Notes: generated by a model not told the origin, from the sequence alone. Numbered from the stretch's first letter, positions 10,757-22,217 are shown. The stretch is DNA of 64,000 nt from Erinaceus europaeus (GCF_950295315.1 NC_080185.1:46729237-46793236), one strand, 5' to 3'. Made by a program: numbers and translations.

Positions 10757-11065
10757 AGGGAATCGGGCTGTAGCGCAGCGGGTTAAGCACAGGTGGCACA
10801 AAGCACAAGGACCGGCATAAGGATCCCGGTTCGAACCCCAGCTCCCCACCTGCAGGGGAGTCGCTTCACAGGCGGTGAAGCAGGTCTGCAGGTGTCTGTC
10901 TTTCTCTCCTCCTCTCTGTCTTCCCCTCCTCTCTCCATTTCTCTCTCTCCTATCCAACAACGACAACAATAATAACTACAACAATAAAACAACAAGGGCA
11001 ACAAAAGGGAATAAATAAATAAAATAAATATTAAAAAAAAAAGTAAAAGCAAAAAAAAAAAAAAA
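10757..11065 (+). mobile_element. SINE-A, young copy
   Basis: Close to consensus. The palindromic body is perfect (10847-10894), and TSD ag(g)(c/t)gtatttc lies at 10746 and 11066. Confidence 0.92.
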
Positions 11066-11310
11066 GGTGTATTTCCAAAGTAAAAACTTAGGGCAGAGAA
11101 AATTTCTATTACAATACTGCCATCAAGTGGAATAAGTTTTGCCGATTCCGTGAACAATGCACTGTTATTTCCTTAAGTAAAGTGACATACACAAGCAAAA
11201 AAAAAAAAAAAAAGGCACCGGAACAGTGGAGGCAGCCATGTCTGAGTTGTATCACCACCGAAGCCTCAACAATATGGGCATTTTGTCCACTTTATTGAGA
11301 GGGATATAAT
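11066..11310 (-). repeat. H half-unit, reverse
   Basis: Core actgccatcaagtgg at 11116-11130, reached from acaatactgcc (the right-arm version). Ggaggcagccatgtctg near 11230 is the reverse of the ACATGGC-GCC motif. Confidence 0.65.
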
Positions 11311-11373
11311 GATTACAAGAAAATTGCTGTCATACACTTACAGGGTTTTGTTGTTGTTGTTTGATTTTGAAAT

Positions 11374-11586
11374 TAGGGTTATCATTGGAACTTGGCACTG
11401 TCACTACAAATCAAGTGCTCTCAGCGGCCATTTTCTCTTCTTTCATTTTCACTTGATAATACAGAGAAAAATTGAGAAGAGAATGGGAAGTTGAAAGGGA
11501 GAGAGAGAGAGAGAGAGAAAGATACCTGCAGCCCTTCTTCACCAATGATGATGTATGTGCTCGACCAGATGCATCACTGCCCAGCC
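11374..11586 (-). mobile_element. SINE B-long
   Basis: Reverse copy starting with the module (agggttatcattgg...ggccattttctc), then a GA run and the head (gcatcactgcccagcccc). Confidence 0.75.
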
Positions 11587-11629
11587 CCATGTATAGCTTC
11601 TTAGCTCCCCATGATACAAATCTATTCAT

Positions 11630-11905
11630 CGGGAGTCGGCAGTAGTGCAGCGGGTAAAGCGCAAAGGTCTTCTTAAGGTTCGAGCCCCGGGCTCCCCACC
11701 TGCAGGGGAGTCACGTCACAAGCAGGTTAAGCAGGTCTGCAGGTTTCTGTCTTTCTCTCCTCCTCTCTGTCTTCCCCTCCTCTCTCCATTTCTCTCTGTC
11801 CTATCCAACAATGACGACATCAACAACAATAATAAGTACATCAATAAAACAGCAAGGGCAACAAAAGGAAATAAATAAATATTTTTTTAAAATTAAAAAA
11901 AAAGA
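11630..11905 (+). mobile_element. SINE-A
   Basis: Head gggagtcggcagtagtgcagcggg with a short deletion between the A and B boxes. Flanks aaatctattcatc and aagtctatttgtc form an imperfect TSD. Confidence 0.88.
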
Positions 11906-12027
11906 AGTCTATTTGTCACAACCACCACCAACTTATATCCACCACAGTGCACTATGTCCTCCAACCCCTTCACTAGGACTGTTGGAAACCCCAGTGGCTC
12001 CATGTACTCAGACAGACTATGTGAGGG

Positions 12028-12028
12028 T

Positions 12029-12067
<39 letters not shown>
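12028..12067 (+). repeat. (TTTC)n microsatellite
   Basis: Simple run in front of the reverse long-SINE module. Confidence 0.95.
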
Positions 12068-12069
<2 letters not shown>

Positions 12070-12242
12070 TTTTTTGCCTCCAGGGTTATCATTGTGGCTC
12101 AGTGCTGGCAGGTAATACGAACCCACTGCTCCTCAAGACTAGTTTTTCCATTTTGTTGGTGGCTGGAAGTAGGGGCTCAAACGCACATCCTTACGCTTCA
12201 TACTATGTGCACTTTACAGGGAGTGCCACTAACAAGGTCCCT
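12068..12242 (-). mobile_element. SINE B-long remnant
   Basis: Gcctccagggttatcattg and ggggctcaaacgcacatcc show the module plus head. The middle is lost. Confidence 0.65.
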
Positions 12243-12245
12243 CTT

Positions 12246-12447
12246 TCTATTTTTCATATTTTATTTATTTTGTAAAGAGACAGAAATTGAGAGGGAAGGG
12301 GAGATAGAGAAGGAGAGAGAGAGACCTGTAGCCCTTCTTCACCACTCATGAAGCTTCCCCCTACAGTTGGGGGGACCAGGGGTTTGATCCAGGGTCTTTG
12401 CACACCATAATATGTGCACTCAACCAGGTGCACCATCACCCAGCCCC
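12246..12447 (-). mobile_element. SINE-B
   Basis: Reverse full copy. Tgagggtt at about 12020 and 12448 suggests it and the preceding remnant entered as one nested unit. Confidence 0.85.
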
Positions 12448-12578
12448 TGAGGGTTGTTGTTGTTATTATTTTACCACTTTCTGGATTCTCTATATGAGCT
12501 TCTCTGTATTCTGAACTTTAAAATTTCATTAGTTCATTCACTGATATATACTTACATACATTCAAAATTGTGTAATTA

Positions 12579-12700
12579 AAGCTGGGGAGAGAGCATAGTA
12601 GTTATGCAAAAAAACTTTAGTTTCTAAGACTGCTATGTCCCAACACCACCACAAGCCAGAGTTGAGCAGTAGGGAAAGGGAGAATCCTCTTAAAAATTAT
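12579..12700 (+). mobile_element. SINE-D
   Basis: Gctggggagagagcatagtagttatgc, then accaccacaagccagagttg. A short (TA)n follows. Confidence 0.75.
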
Positions 12701-12953
12701 ATATATATATATTCATAGGACTTATATTGTCATATGAAAGGCAACTACTGGATTAATTTACTCATGTGGAATCTAGAAATTGAACACGTGAACTTCAATA
12801 CCTAGCTAAAGAAATAAATAAGAGTAGCCAACTTATCTCTAAGACTTTGTGAAAGCCAAGATGGTTATCCATGGGGGCTGGGAGTACAGAACTTTGGTGG
12901 AGGGTCTGGTGTGGAACCATACATTTGTTATCTTATATCTCAGAAACCATTTT

Positions 12954-13267
12954 TCTTTCTTTCTTTTTTTGCCTCCAGGGTTATTGCTGGTTCCAGCACT
13001 AAGAATCCACTGCTCCTGGAGGCTATTTTTCCCATTTTGTTGCCCACATTGTCATTGTTATTATTGTTGTTGTTGTAGCTGTTGTTGTTGTTGGATAGGA
13101 CAGAGAGAAATCGAGAGAGGAGGAGATAAAGATAGACACATGCTGACCTGCTTCACCACTTGACCTGCAGGTGGAGGGAGAGCCATGGGCTTGAACTGGG
13201 ATCCTTAAGCTGGTCCTTGCACTTTGCACCATGTGCGCTTCACCCGCTGCGCTACCAACCAGCCCCT
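12954..13267 (-). mobile_element. SINE A-long
   Basis: Reverse copy beginning with the module (gcctccagggttattgctgg) and ending ctaccaaccagcccc. Gaaacca flanks both sides. Confidence 0.87.
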
Positions 13268-13289
13268 GGAAACCACTATTTAATCATTC

Positions 13290-13568
13290 ATATTTTTTTT
13301 TCCTTTTTTATATTTACTCATTCCCTTTTGTTGCCCTTGTTGTTTTATTATTGTTGTTGTTGTCATTGTTGGATAGGACAGAGAGAAATGGAGAGAGGAA
13401 GGGAAGACAAGAGGGGGAGAGAAAGATAGACACTTGCAGACCTGCTTCACAGCCTGTGAAGGGACTCCCCTGCAGGTGGGGGGCCAGGGGCTGGAACCGG
13501 GATCCTTCAGCCGGTCCTTGCTCTTTGTGCCACCTGCACTTAACCCACTGCCCTACCGCCCGACTCCC
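13290..13568 (-). mobile_element. SINE-A
   Basis: Reverse full copy, ending ctaccgcccgactccc. Confidence 0.9.
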
Positions 13569-13599
13569 TCATTAATAGTTTTTAATTACATATACACAG

Positions 13600-15060
13600 G
13601 GAATAAGTGGAGAACCAGACCATTGTTTGCGCAAATGTGGTAATGGCTGTCAAAATGGAAACCTCAGGCCTGTAAGTCTAAGAGTTCCCCCACTGTGCCA
13701 ATCTCTGCCTACCCTAAGGCATTTTTTTAATCTGCAAGAGGTGGAGGGTGAGGCCCTGCACAGGAAACTTTTTGATTTCTGGAACAACAGTGCCATCAAG
13801 CGGGGCATTTTGAAGCAAGAATTCTTTTTTTTTTTTTTCCTCCTCCAGGGTTATTGCTGGGCTCGGTGCCTGCACCATGAATCCACTGCTCCTGGAGGCC
13901 ATTTTTTCCCCCCTTTTGTTGCCCTTGTTGTAGCTTCGTTGTGGCTATTATTATTGCCCTTGTTGACGCAATTCGTTGTTGGATAGGACAGAGAGAAATG
14001 GAGAGAGGAGGGGAAGACAGAGAAGGGGAGAGAAAGATAGACACCTGCAGACCTGCTTCACCGCCCGTGAAGCGACTCCCCTGCAGGTGGGGAGCCGGGG
14101 GCTCGAACTGGGATCCTTACGCCGGTCCCTGCGCTTTGCGCCACATGCGCTTAACCCACTGCGCCACCGCCCGACCCCCTGAAGCAAGAATTCTAATACA
14201 TACTGTCTATCCCTTGAGATAATTGAGTTATCTGTCATAAGAGCTAGAGATGCCTTGTAGGTCACTCGAAAAATAATAGAGCTCATGCGAATCACCGTAT
14301 ATCCACAAGGAAACTAAAAACCACCGAAGGGTCTCTCAACCAGGGTTCCAAGATTCTAGAAAATCTGGGCTCAGATATCACGTGGAGGTGTGGCCTCAAG
14401 AGCCGCCATGATATCCAGGGAGGAGCTGAAGGTCTGACAGCTTCTGATCCTTGGATCAGAACCCTCATTGCAGAAGTGAGGATGGCTAGTAAAGTCCCTG
14501 ACTTCTCACTCCCAAGAAATACGTGACACAACAATCAGAGACCTAGCAGTTTTTCCAGCTCAGCATCTAAATCCACCAAAGACCAGCAAAACGAAAGTTG
14601 TTCTTTCCATTTTACTCTACCATGATCATAAAGGTATCCTGGTCCCTTTGCTCCTATAAGCTTTGCTCTGAGGTAAAGGATGCCAAAAAGAATTCCCCAT
14701 GGAGGTGCTTGCTCATTGAGAATTCAGGAACCTGTAGGCTTCCGTAGCCCTACCCAAACATGGCAGTCTACCACACAGAAGTTAATAGAGTTGTTTGAGT
14801 GGTCTCGGCTCCTGTCTCTAGAATTTCTTAGGCCCTATACACTTTTACCAAAATATCCACATGCACGTTTTTTCTATTCCACTGAATCTTGGCTTTCTGA
14901 ATAAAATGTCTCCTGTCCATGACTTCACTCCATTGTCATTCCTCCCCGGGAAATGATAGTGCAGGACTAAAGCAATTGGCAAAAATCATCCGCTTGATGG
15001 CAGTATTATACCAGAAATAGTAAGTGGCCCATCCTTGTCTGCACAAATAAAATAGAAAAG
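13600..15060 (+). repeat. H inverted unit A (tandem cluster, diverged copy)
   Basis: The left core agtgccatcaagcgg (13789-13803) and right core ccgcttgatggcagt (14990-15004) are inverted relative to each other. The extended arms atttctgg-acaacagtgcc and ggcagtattataccagaaat also pair. Between them lie the reverse ATGGCGGC motif (agccgccatgat, 14401) and the forward one (caaacatggcag, 14757). A SINE A-long splits it. It is clearly more diverged than units B to D. A polyadenylation-like aataaa sits at about 14900. Confidence 0.8.
13826..14179 (-). mobile_element. SINE A-long inside H unit A
   Basis: A 354-bp insert with exact TSD tgaagcaagaattct at 13811-13825 and 14180-14194. It is absent from units B-D, so it came after they separated from A. 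Confidence 0.95.
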
Positions 15061-15070
15061 AAGGAAATTT

Positions 15071-15349
15071 TTTTAATAATATTTATTTATTCCCGTTTGT
15101 TGCCCTTGTTGTTTTTTTATCGATGTAGTTATTATTGTTGTTGTTATTAATGTAAGGACAGAGAGAAATGGAGAGAGGAGGGGAAGACAGAGAGGGAGAG
15201 AGAAAGATAGACACCTGCAGATCTGCTTCACCGCCTGTGAAGCGACTCCCCTGCAGGTGGGGAGCCAGAGGCTCGAACCGGGGTCTTTATGCCGGTCCTT
15301 GCGCTTTGTGCCACATGCGCTTAACCCGCTGCGCTACCGCCCGACTCCC
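15071..15349 (-). mobile_element. SINE-A
   Basis: Exact TSD gaaaagaaggaaattt at 15055-15070 and 15350-15365. Close to consensus. Not shared with units B-D. Confidence 0.95.
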
Positions 15350-15365
15350 GAAAAGAAGGAAATTT

Positions 15366-16067
15366 AAGAAAATAATCACACTAACTATTGAATGATAAAA
15401 TAATCAGGAAATTTGGAGTAGATTTTACAAGTAAGTGGAACATTTATACCAACCCTTATAAATAAACTGAAATAATACTAAGAAAAAATGTTAAAAGAAA
15501 TAGAAGAGACATAGAAAATGTATTCCTTCCTCACTGAATGCTAGTATCAACATCATTAGAATGATCATACTCCTGAAAGTATTATAAAGATTCAGTGCAG
15601 TTTTTATAAAAATTCCAGTAATATTCATTAAGGGAGGAGAACAAGCAGGACTAAAACATGTTTGGAAAGACAGACGTCCCCTAATTGCCAAAGCAATCCT
15701 GAGAAAAACAGAGTGGATGAATCACTGTACCTGTCATCTAATTATAGTACAAAGTTATAGTAAAATGGTGTGGTACTCGGTCAAAAGTAGAAACACTATT
15801 CCATACTTGCATTTTTCATAGTAGGAAAACAGTGGAAGCAGATTAAATGCCCATTGACATATGAGTAGATAGAGAAGTTATGAAATATATACTCCATGGA
15901 ACACTACTGTGCAATAAAAATCATGACATTTGGAGGAAAGTGGATATAATAAGAGGTGATTATATAGATAGAAATAAGTATGAAGATGAAAGACAATTAC
16001 AAAGTGATTTAGTGATTTTACTTATGTGGAATCTAAAGACATGAAGTACATGAAGTGGCATATATAT

Positions 16068-16124
<57 letters not shown>

Positions 16125-16262
16125 TGTGTGTGTGTCTTAAAGACTTTAGGGAAACTATGGTGTTTATCCCTGGTGGTGGGCATACAGAACTTTGGCAGTT
16201 GCAGTATCGAAATATAAATCTGTTATCTTATGATCTTGTAAGCCACTGTTGAGCCATTAATA
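15366..16262 (+). mobile_element. L1 ORF2/3' remnant, unit A
   Basis: A decayed ORF2 end: translated pieces resemble the L1 stretch around '[15 protein letters not shown]' seen intact in type at 35726. Many stops. The same remnant follows each H unit in the cluster. Confidence 0.75.
16073..16137 (+). repeat. (GT)n microsatellite
   Basis: About 30 GT repeats with one interruption. The matching position in units B and C carries TAGA/GACA-type repeats instead. Confidence 0.97.
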
Positions 16263-16383
16263 ATTTTTAAAATTATTTTTTTATTTGCTGGAATGATTAG
16301 AGAGAAAACACACAAGACTACAAACCAATTCCTAGTTGCTCTTGGGTTTTCTTTTTCTTTCTTTTTTTTTTTTTGTCATTTCA

Positions 16384-17345
16384 AAGGGTGGATGGAAAGG
16401 CAGCGCAGAGGAATTTTGATATTTCTAGTACAACAGTGCCATCAAGCGACTGATTTTTGAGCAAGAACTCCAGTATGTGCTGTCTGTCCCTAGCACTGTC
16501 AGTAATAAAACCTGGAAATGCTGTGTAGGACATTCAGAATGTTCTGGAGCTCATGCCAGTCACCATACATCGACAAGGCGAACTAAAAGCTATCCGAGGA
16601 GGTAGGAGCCAATGTCACCCCCAAAAGACAGCAGATCCCAGAATTGCTGGGCTCAGATATCTTATGGGGGTGTGGCCTCAGTAGCCGCCATGATATCCAG
16701 GAAGGAGCTGAAGCTCTGACAGCTTCTGATTCCTGAATCACAAGCCTCAGCTCAGGAGTGAGGATGGCTAGTGAAGTGCGTGGATTCTCATCTCCCAAGA
16801 AATACAGGACACAACAATCACCTATAGCTCCCTGGCCCAGAGACCAAGCAGTTTCACCGGCTCAGCATCTAAATCTACCAAACACCAACTGAAGGAACGT
16901 TGTTTTTTCATATGACTTCACCATGATCACAGAGGTGTCCATGTCTCCTGTCAACCTTGGTATAAAGAAAAGGATGCCAAAGGAATGTCCCGTGGAGGCA
17001 TTTGCTCACTGAGAATTATGGAACCTGAAGGCTTCCGTAGTCTCACCCAAATATGGCATCCTCCAGCTCACAAGGCACAGGAAGTTGTATTTGAGTTGTC
17101 TGGGTTCTTTTCTCTAGAATTTCCAAGGCCCTATATGACTTTTACCAAAATATCCACATGTACGTTTTTCTATGCCAGTGAATCTTGGCTTTCTGAATAA
17201 AATGTCACCTGTCCATGACTTCACTCCCTTGTCATTCCTCCCCAGGAAATGATAGTGCAGGACTAAAGCAATTGGCATAAATCAACCGCGTGATGGCAGT
17301 ATTGTACCAGAAATAGCCAGCGGCCCATCTTTGTCTATACAAATA
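16384..17345 (+). repeat. H inverted unit B
   Basis: Begins aaagggtggatgg. Left core agtgccatcaagcga is at 16435-16449, right core ccgcgtgatggcagt at 17286-17300. It is nearly identical to units C and D over hundreds of bases. Contains agccgccatgatatcc (16683) and an aataaa near 17198. Confidence 0.85.
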
Positions 17346-17387
17346 TGAAATAGAAGAGAAGGAAATTAAGAAAGTCATCACCTGGAC

Positions 17388-18020
17388 AGGGCGGTAGTAA
17401 ATCGGGTTAAGCGCATATATCACAAAGCACAAGGACCCGCATAAGAATACTGGTTAGAGGGGAGTCGGGCTGTAGCGCAGCAGGTTAAGCGCAGGTGGCG
17501 CAAAGCACAAGGACCGGCATAAGGATCCCGGTTCGAACCCCGGCTCCCCACCTGCAGGGGAGTCGCTTCACAGGCGGTGAAGCAGGTCTGCAGGTGCCTA
17601 TCTTTCTCTCCTCCTCTCTGTCTTCCCTTCCTCTCTCCATTTCTCACTGTCCTATCCAACAACAACAACAATAATAACTTCAACAATAAAACAACAAGGG
17701 CAACAAAAGGGAATAAATAAATAAAATAAATATTAAAAAAAAGAATACTGGTTTGAGCCCCCCACACACACCTTCAGGGGGTCCACTGCAATAGCAGTGA
17801 AGCAGTTCTACAGGTGTCTATCTTTATCTCCTCCTCTCTGTCTTCCTGTCCTCTCTTGAATTCTGTCATATCCAAATACTACGACAGCAATTATTAACAA
17901 TAATAATAGTAACAAAGATGGGCAACAAAAGGGGTGGGGGAAGCGTCCAGGAACTTTTTCTTAGTGCAGGCAAGGAGCCTCAGGGATAACCCTGGAGGCA
18001 AAAAAAAAAAAAAAAAAAAG
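17388..18020 (+). mobile_element. SINE A-long, older, split
   Basis: Head gggcggtagtaaatcgggttaag, then after an insertion the body (ccttcagggggtccactgc) and module (ggcaaggagcctcagggataaccctggaggc). The same insertion is present at 20503 in unit C, so it predates the B/C duplication. Confidence 0.85.
17458..17739 (+). mobile_element. SINE-A nested in A-long
   Basis: Consensus-like copy flanked by agaatactggtt on both sides, within the older SINE. It is missing from unit C, so it is younger than that duplication. Confidence 0.93.
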
Positions 18021-18280
18021 ATAGTAATCATACCAACAATTGGAATGATAAAATAATCACAAACCTCGGAATAGATTTTATAAAGTACATGTATACACCA
18101 AACCCTATCAATTCAGTTTCATGTTTTACTTAACAATTTAGATAAACTGAAATATTTCTAAGAAAAAAAGAACTCTGCTGAAAGAAATAGCAGAGATGAT
18201 GTTCCTTCCTCATTGATTGCTACAGTCAGCATCATTACAATGATCACACTACCCAAAGCATTATACAGATTCAATGCAAT

Positions 18281-18405
18281 TTTTTTTTTTTTACCAGAGC
18301 ACTGTTCATCACTGCCTTATGGTGGTGTGGGGGATTGAACCTGGGGCTCTGGAGCCTCAGGCATGAGAGTCTCTTTACATTACCATTATGCTATCTACCC
18401 TCCGC
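18281..18405 (-). mobile_element. SINE-D in L1
   Basis: Caatgcaatttttt appears at both borders. It is absent from unit A at the same place. Confidence 0.88.
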
Positions 18406-18865
18406 CCTCAATGCAATTTTTTAAAAAATTCCAGTAATATTCATTAAGGAATGAGAACAAGCAGGACTAAAATATGTTTGTTAAGACAGAAGTCCCCCTA
18501 ATTGCCAGAGCAATCCTGAGAAAAATGGAGTGGATGAATCACTACCTGTCATCAAATTACAATACAAAGTTATAGTAATTAAAATGGTGTGGTACTAGGA
18601 CAAAGGTAGAAACACTATTCCGTACTTGCATATTTCACAGTAGGAAAACAGTGGAAGCAGATTAAATGTCCATCAATGGTAGATAGAGAAGTTATGTAAT
18701 ATATACTTCATGGAGCACTACTGTGCAGTAAAAATCATGATATTTGAAGGAAAATGGATGTAATAAGAGGTGATTATATATACGGAAGTAAGTACGGAGA
18801 TGAAAGACAATTGCAAAATGATCTGACTCATGTGGAATCTAAAGAAATAAAGCAAATGAACTTGC

Positions 18866-18915
18866 ATATATGTATATAGATAGACAGAGAGATAGATAGA
18901 CAGACAGACAGATTT
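18866..18915 (+). repeat. TAGA/GACA microsatellite
   Basis: Runs of tagatagacagac type, matching 21590-21640 in unit C. Confidence 0.9.
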
Positions 18916-18933
18916 GTCTTAAAGACTTTGTGA

Positions 18934-19213
18934 AGGGATTGGGTCGGGAGCACAGCGAGTTAAGCACAAGTGGCACAAAGCACAAGGACCAATGTAAGGA
19001 TGCCGGTTCAAGCCCCAGGCTCCCCACCTCCCCACCTGCATGGTGGTCACTTCACAAGTGGTGAAGCAGGTCTGCGGGTGTCTATCTTTCTCTCCCACAC
19101 TCTGTCTTCCCCTCTCTCTCCATTTCTCTCTGTCCTATCTAACATCAACAACTACAGCAATAAAACTCCAAGGACAACAAGAGGGAATAAATAAATATTT
19201 TTTTAAAAAAAAG
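18934..19213 (+). mobile_element. SINE-A shared between units B and C
   Basis: Sits between gactttgtgaa and gcctttgtgaa. Unit C has the same SINE at 21658, so insertion preceded duplication. Confidence 0.9.
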
Positions 19214-19522
19214 CCTTTGTGAAAACTATGGTGGTTAACCTTGGTGTGATGGGTATACCGAACTTCTGCAGGTGCAGTGTAGAACTAAACTAACACCTGT
19301 TATCTTATAATCTTGTAAACCACTATTATGTCATCAATAATTTTTAAAATTAATTTTTTTATTTACTGGAATGATTGGAGAGAGAGAGAACCCCAGACGT
19401 TTATGTGTAGCTGGGTGTCATAATGGGGACTTCTATCTTTCATGTCTGAAATTATATAGTTTGACGAATATACCAATTCCTGGCTGCTCTTAATGGCACT
19501 TTTTTTTTTTTTTTCATTTCAA

Positions 19523-20475
19523 AGGGTGGATGGAAAGGCAGCGCAGAGGAATTTTGATATTTCTAGTACAACAGTGCCATCAAGCGACTGATTTTTGAGT
19601 AAGAACTCCAGTATGTGCTGTCTGTCCCTAGCACTGTCAGTAATAAAACCTGGAGATGCTGTGTAGGACATTCAGAATGTTCTGGTACTCAAGGCGAACT
19701 AAAAGCTATCCGAGGAGGTAGGAGCCAATGTCACCCCCAAAAGACAGCAGATCCCAGAATTGCTGGGCTCAGATATCTTATGGGGGTGTGGCCTCAGTAG
19801 CCGCCATGATATCCAGGAAGGAGCTGAAGCTCTGACAGCTTCTGATTCCTGGATCACAAGCCTCAGCTCAGGAGTGAGGATGGCTAGTGAAGTGCGTGGA
19901 TTCTCATCTCCCAAGAAATACAGGACACAACAATCACCTATAGCTCCCTGGCCCAGAGACCAAGCAGTTTCTCCGGCTCAGCATCTAAATCTACCGAACA
20001 CCAACTAAACGAACGTTGATTTTTCATATGACTTCACCATGATCACAGAGGTGTCCAGGACCCTGTGCTCCTGTCAACCTTGGTATAAAGAAAAGGATGC
20101 CAAAGGAATGTCCCGTGGAGGCATTTGCTCACTGAGAATTCAGGAACCTGAAGGCTTCCGTAGTCTCACCCAAATATGGCATCCTCCAGCTCACAAGGCA
20201 CAGGAAGTTATATTTGAGTTGTCTGAGTTCCTTTCTCTAGAATTTCCAAGGCCCTATATGACTTTTACCAAAATATCCACATGCAGGTTTTTCTATGTCA
20301 GTGAATCTTGTCTTGGCTTTCTGAATAAAATGCCAGCTGTCCATGACTTCACTCCCTTGTCATTCCTCCCCGGGAAATGATAGTGCAGGACTAAAGCAAT
20401 TGGCAAAAATCATCCGCTTGATGGCAGTATTGTACCAGAAATAGCCAGCGGCCTATCGTCTATACAAATATAAAA
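19523..20475 (+). repeat. H inverted unit C
   Basis: Left core 19573-19587, right core ccgcttgatggcagt 20414-20428. It differs from B mainly by a small loss near 19685 and scattered changes. Contains gccgccatgat at 19800. Confidence 0.85.
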
Positions 20476-20502
20476 TAGAAGAGAAAGAAATTAAAGTCAT
20501 CA

Positions 20503-20822
20503 CCAGAGCAGCGTGGTAGTACACCACGTTACGCGCAAATTGTGCAAAGCACAAGGACCAGCATAAGGATCCTGTAGAGCTCCAGGCCGCCCAACTGCAG
20601 GGGGTCCACTGCAATAGCAGTGAAGCAGTTCTACAGGTGTCTTTTTCTCCTCCTCTCTGTCTTCCTGTCCTCTCTTGAATTCTCTGTCATATCCAACTAC
20701 CAGGACAGCAATTATTAACAACAATAATAACAATGATGGGCAACAAAAAGGGGGGGAAGCCTCCAGGAGTTTTTTTCTTAGTGCAAGCAATGAGCCTCAC
20801 TGATAACCCTAGAGGCCAATTT
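20503..20822 (+). mobile_element. SINE A-long, unit C
   Basis: Counterpart of 17388-18020 without the nested SINE. Shares the unusual ggggtccactgcaatagcag body. Confidence 0.85.
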
Positions 20823-20889
20823 TAAAAAAGAAAGTAATCACACTAACAATTGGAATGATAAAAGAATCACAAACCTTGGAATATATATT

Positions 20890-21177
20890 TTTTAATTTTT
20901 TATATTTACTTATTTATTTTCCTGTTTGTTGCCCTTTTTTATTGTTGTTGTAGTCATTATTGTTGTTTGATTTCATCGTTGTTAGATAGGACAGAGAGAA
21001 ATGGAGAGAAGAGGGGAAGACAGAGAGAGAAAAGATAGATACCTGCAGACCTGCTTCACTGCCTGTGAAGTGACTCCCCTGCAGGTGGGGAGACAGGGGC
21101 TTGGACGGGATCCTTTTGCAGGTCCTTGCACTTTGAGCCACCTGCGCTTAACATGCTGTGCTACCGCCCAACTCCCA
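20890..21177 (-). mobile_element. SINE-A
   Basis: Reverse full copy (gcccttttttattg... to ctaccgcccaactccc) inside the L1 remnant. Confidence 0.9.
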
Positions 21178-21237
21178 TCGGAATCGATTTTATAATGTAC
21201 GTGGAACATTTGTACACCAAACTCTATATATTCAGTC

Positions 21238-21440
21238 ATATTTTTTCATTATTATTTATTTTCCCTTTTGTTGCCCTTGTTGTTTTATTGTTGTTGTTGC
21301 TGCTGTTGTCGTCGTTGTTGAATAGGACAGAGAGAAATGGAGAGAGGAGGGGAAGACAGAGAGGGGTAGAGGAAAACAGACACCTGCAGACCTGCTTCAC
21401 CCCTTCTGAAGTGACTCCCCTGCAGGTGGGGAGCCAGAGG
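21238..21440 (-). mobile_element. SINE-A, head lost at a deletion joint
   Basis: Stops at gtggggagccagagg and joins L1 sequence (ttccatggagcactactg) directly. The SINE head and some L1 were probably removed by one deletion. Confidence 0.85.
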
Positions 21441-21589
21441 TTCCATGGAGCACTACTGTGCATTAAAAATCGTGACATTTGGAGGAAAATGGATGTAATA
21501 GGTGATTATATATACAGAAATAAGTATGAAGATGAAAGACAATTGCAAAATGATCTGACTCGTGGAATCTAATAAAGCAAATGAACTTG

Positions 21590-21640
21590 CATATACATAT
21601 ATGTATATAGAGATAGATAGATAGAAGATAGATAGAATTG
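21590..21640 (+). repeat. TAGA microsatellite
   Basis: Tatatgtatatagagatagatagatag run, homologous to 18866. Confidence 0.9.
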
Positions 21641-21657
21641 TCTTAAAGACTTTGTGA

Positions 21658-21915
21658 AGGGAGTTGGGTGGTAGCGCAGAGTGTTAAACACAAGTGGTGC
21701 AAAGCTCAAGGACCAGTGTAAGAATCTCGGTTGGAGCGCCAGACTCCTCACCTGCAGGGTGGGTGCTTCACAAGCTGTGAAGCAGGTCTGCAGCTGTGTC
21801 TTCCCCTCCTCTCTCCATTTTTCTCTGTCCTATCCAACAACAACGACATCAATAACTACAACAATAAAACAAGGGCAAGAAAAGGGAATAAATAAATATT
21901 AAAAAAAAAAAAAAA
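21658..21915 (+). mobile_element. SINE-A, unit C copy
   Basis: Same site as 18934. Part of the CT-rich body is lost. Confidence 0.88.
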
Positions 21916-22217
21916 AGACTGAAAACTATGGTGGTTAGCCTTGGTGATGGGCATACCGAACTTCAGCAGGTGCAGTGTAGAACTATCATGTTATCTTATA
22001 ATCTTGTAAACATCTATTATGTCATTAATAATTTTTAAAAGTACTTTTTATTTACTGGAATGATTTGAGAGAGAGAACACCAGACGTTTATGTGTAGCTG
22101 AGTGTCAAAATGGGGACTTCTATCTTGCAAGTTTAAATTACATAGTTTAGTTCCTGGCTGCTCTTAAGGTCTTAAGGTGTTTTTTTGTTTTGTTTTGTTT
22201 TTTTTGACATTTCAAAG

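Larger units (their letters stand above)
12700..13600 (+). mobile_element. L1 3' end, interrupted
   Basis: 12700-12953 carries the L1 end phrases catgtggaatctagaaattg, gactttgtgaaagcc and gtacagaactttgg. Short remnants reappear at 13268-13289 and 13569-13600. The same end recurs in the tandem units at 16140, 19214 and 21917. Confidence 0.7.
18021..19490 (+). mobile_element. L1 ORF2/3' remnant, unit B
   Basis: The best preserved cluster copy of the L1 remnant (aacaagcaggactaaaat, gaaacactattccgtacttg, catgtggaatctaaagaaat), interrupted by SINE-D and SINE-A. It ends with the 3' phrase tgtaaaccactattatgtc. Confidence 0.8.
20826..22200 (+). mobile_element. L1 remnant, unit C, with internal deletion
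   Basis: Starts as in unit B, but the part equal to about 18120-18700 is missing. Two reverse SINE-A copies lie where it was lost. Confidence 0.75.

Noticed and set aside
10757..10840. tRNA genes at SINE heads
   Set aside because: A and B boxes are present, but the sequence does not fold into a mature tRNA end and continues as a SINE. This applies to all SINE heads here.
10847..10894. microRNA precursor
   Set aside because: The hairpin is short (48 nt), multi-copy and part of the SINE body. Nothing suggests Drosha/Dicer processing.
11811..12275. 154-codon frame
   Set aside because: Built from a SINE-A tail, a TTTC repeat and B-long remnants.
13789..15004. Classical cut-and-paste DNA transposon for H
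   Set aside because: Inverted ends exist, but I find no clear target duplication, no terminal dinucleotide shared by copies, and no transposase. Most copies have one arm only. Left open rather than asserted.
14680..17200. Plus-strand small frames (14680-14904, 16985-17200) as a conserved gene
   Set aside because: Their starts lie in different frames relative to the alignment (an indel separates A from B), and substitutions are spread over all codon positions.
21126..21572. 148-codon frame
   Set aside because: Crosses two SINEs and an L1 remnant in unit C. No counterpart is open in unit B.
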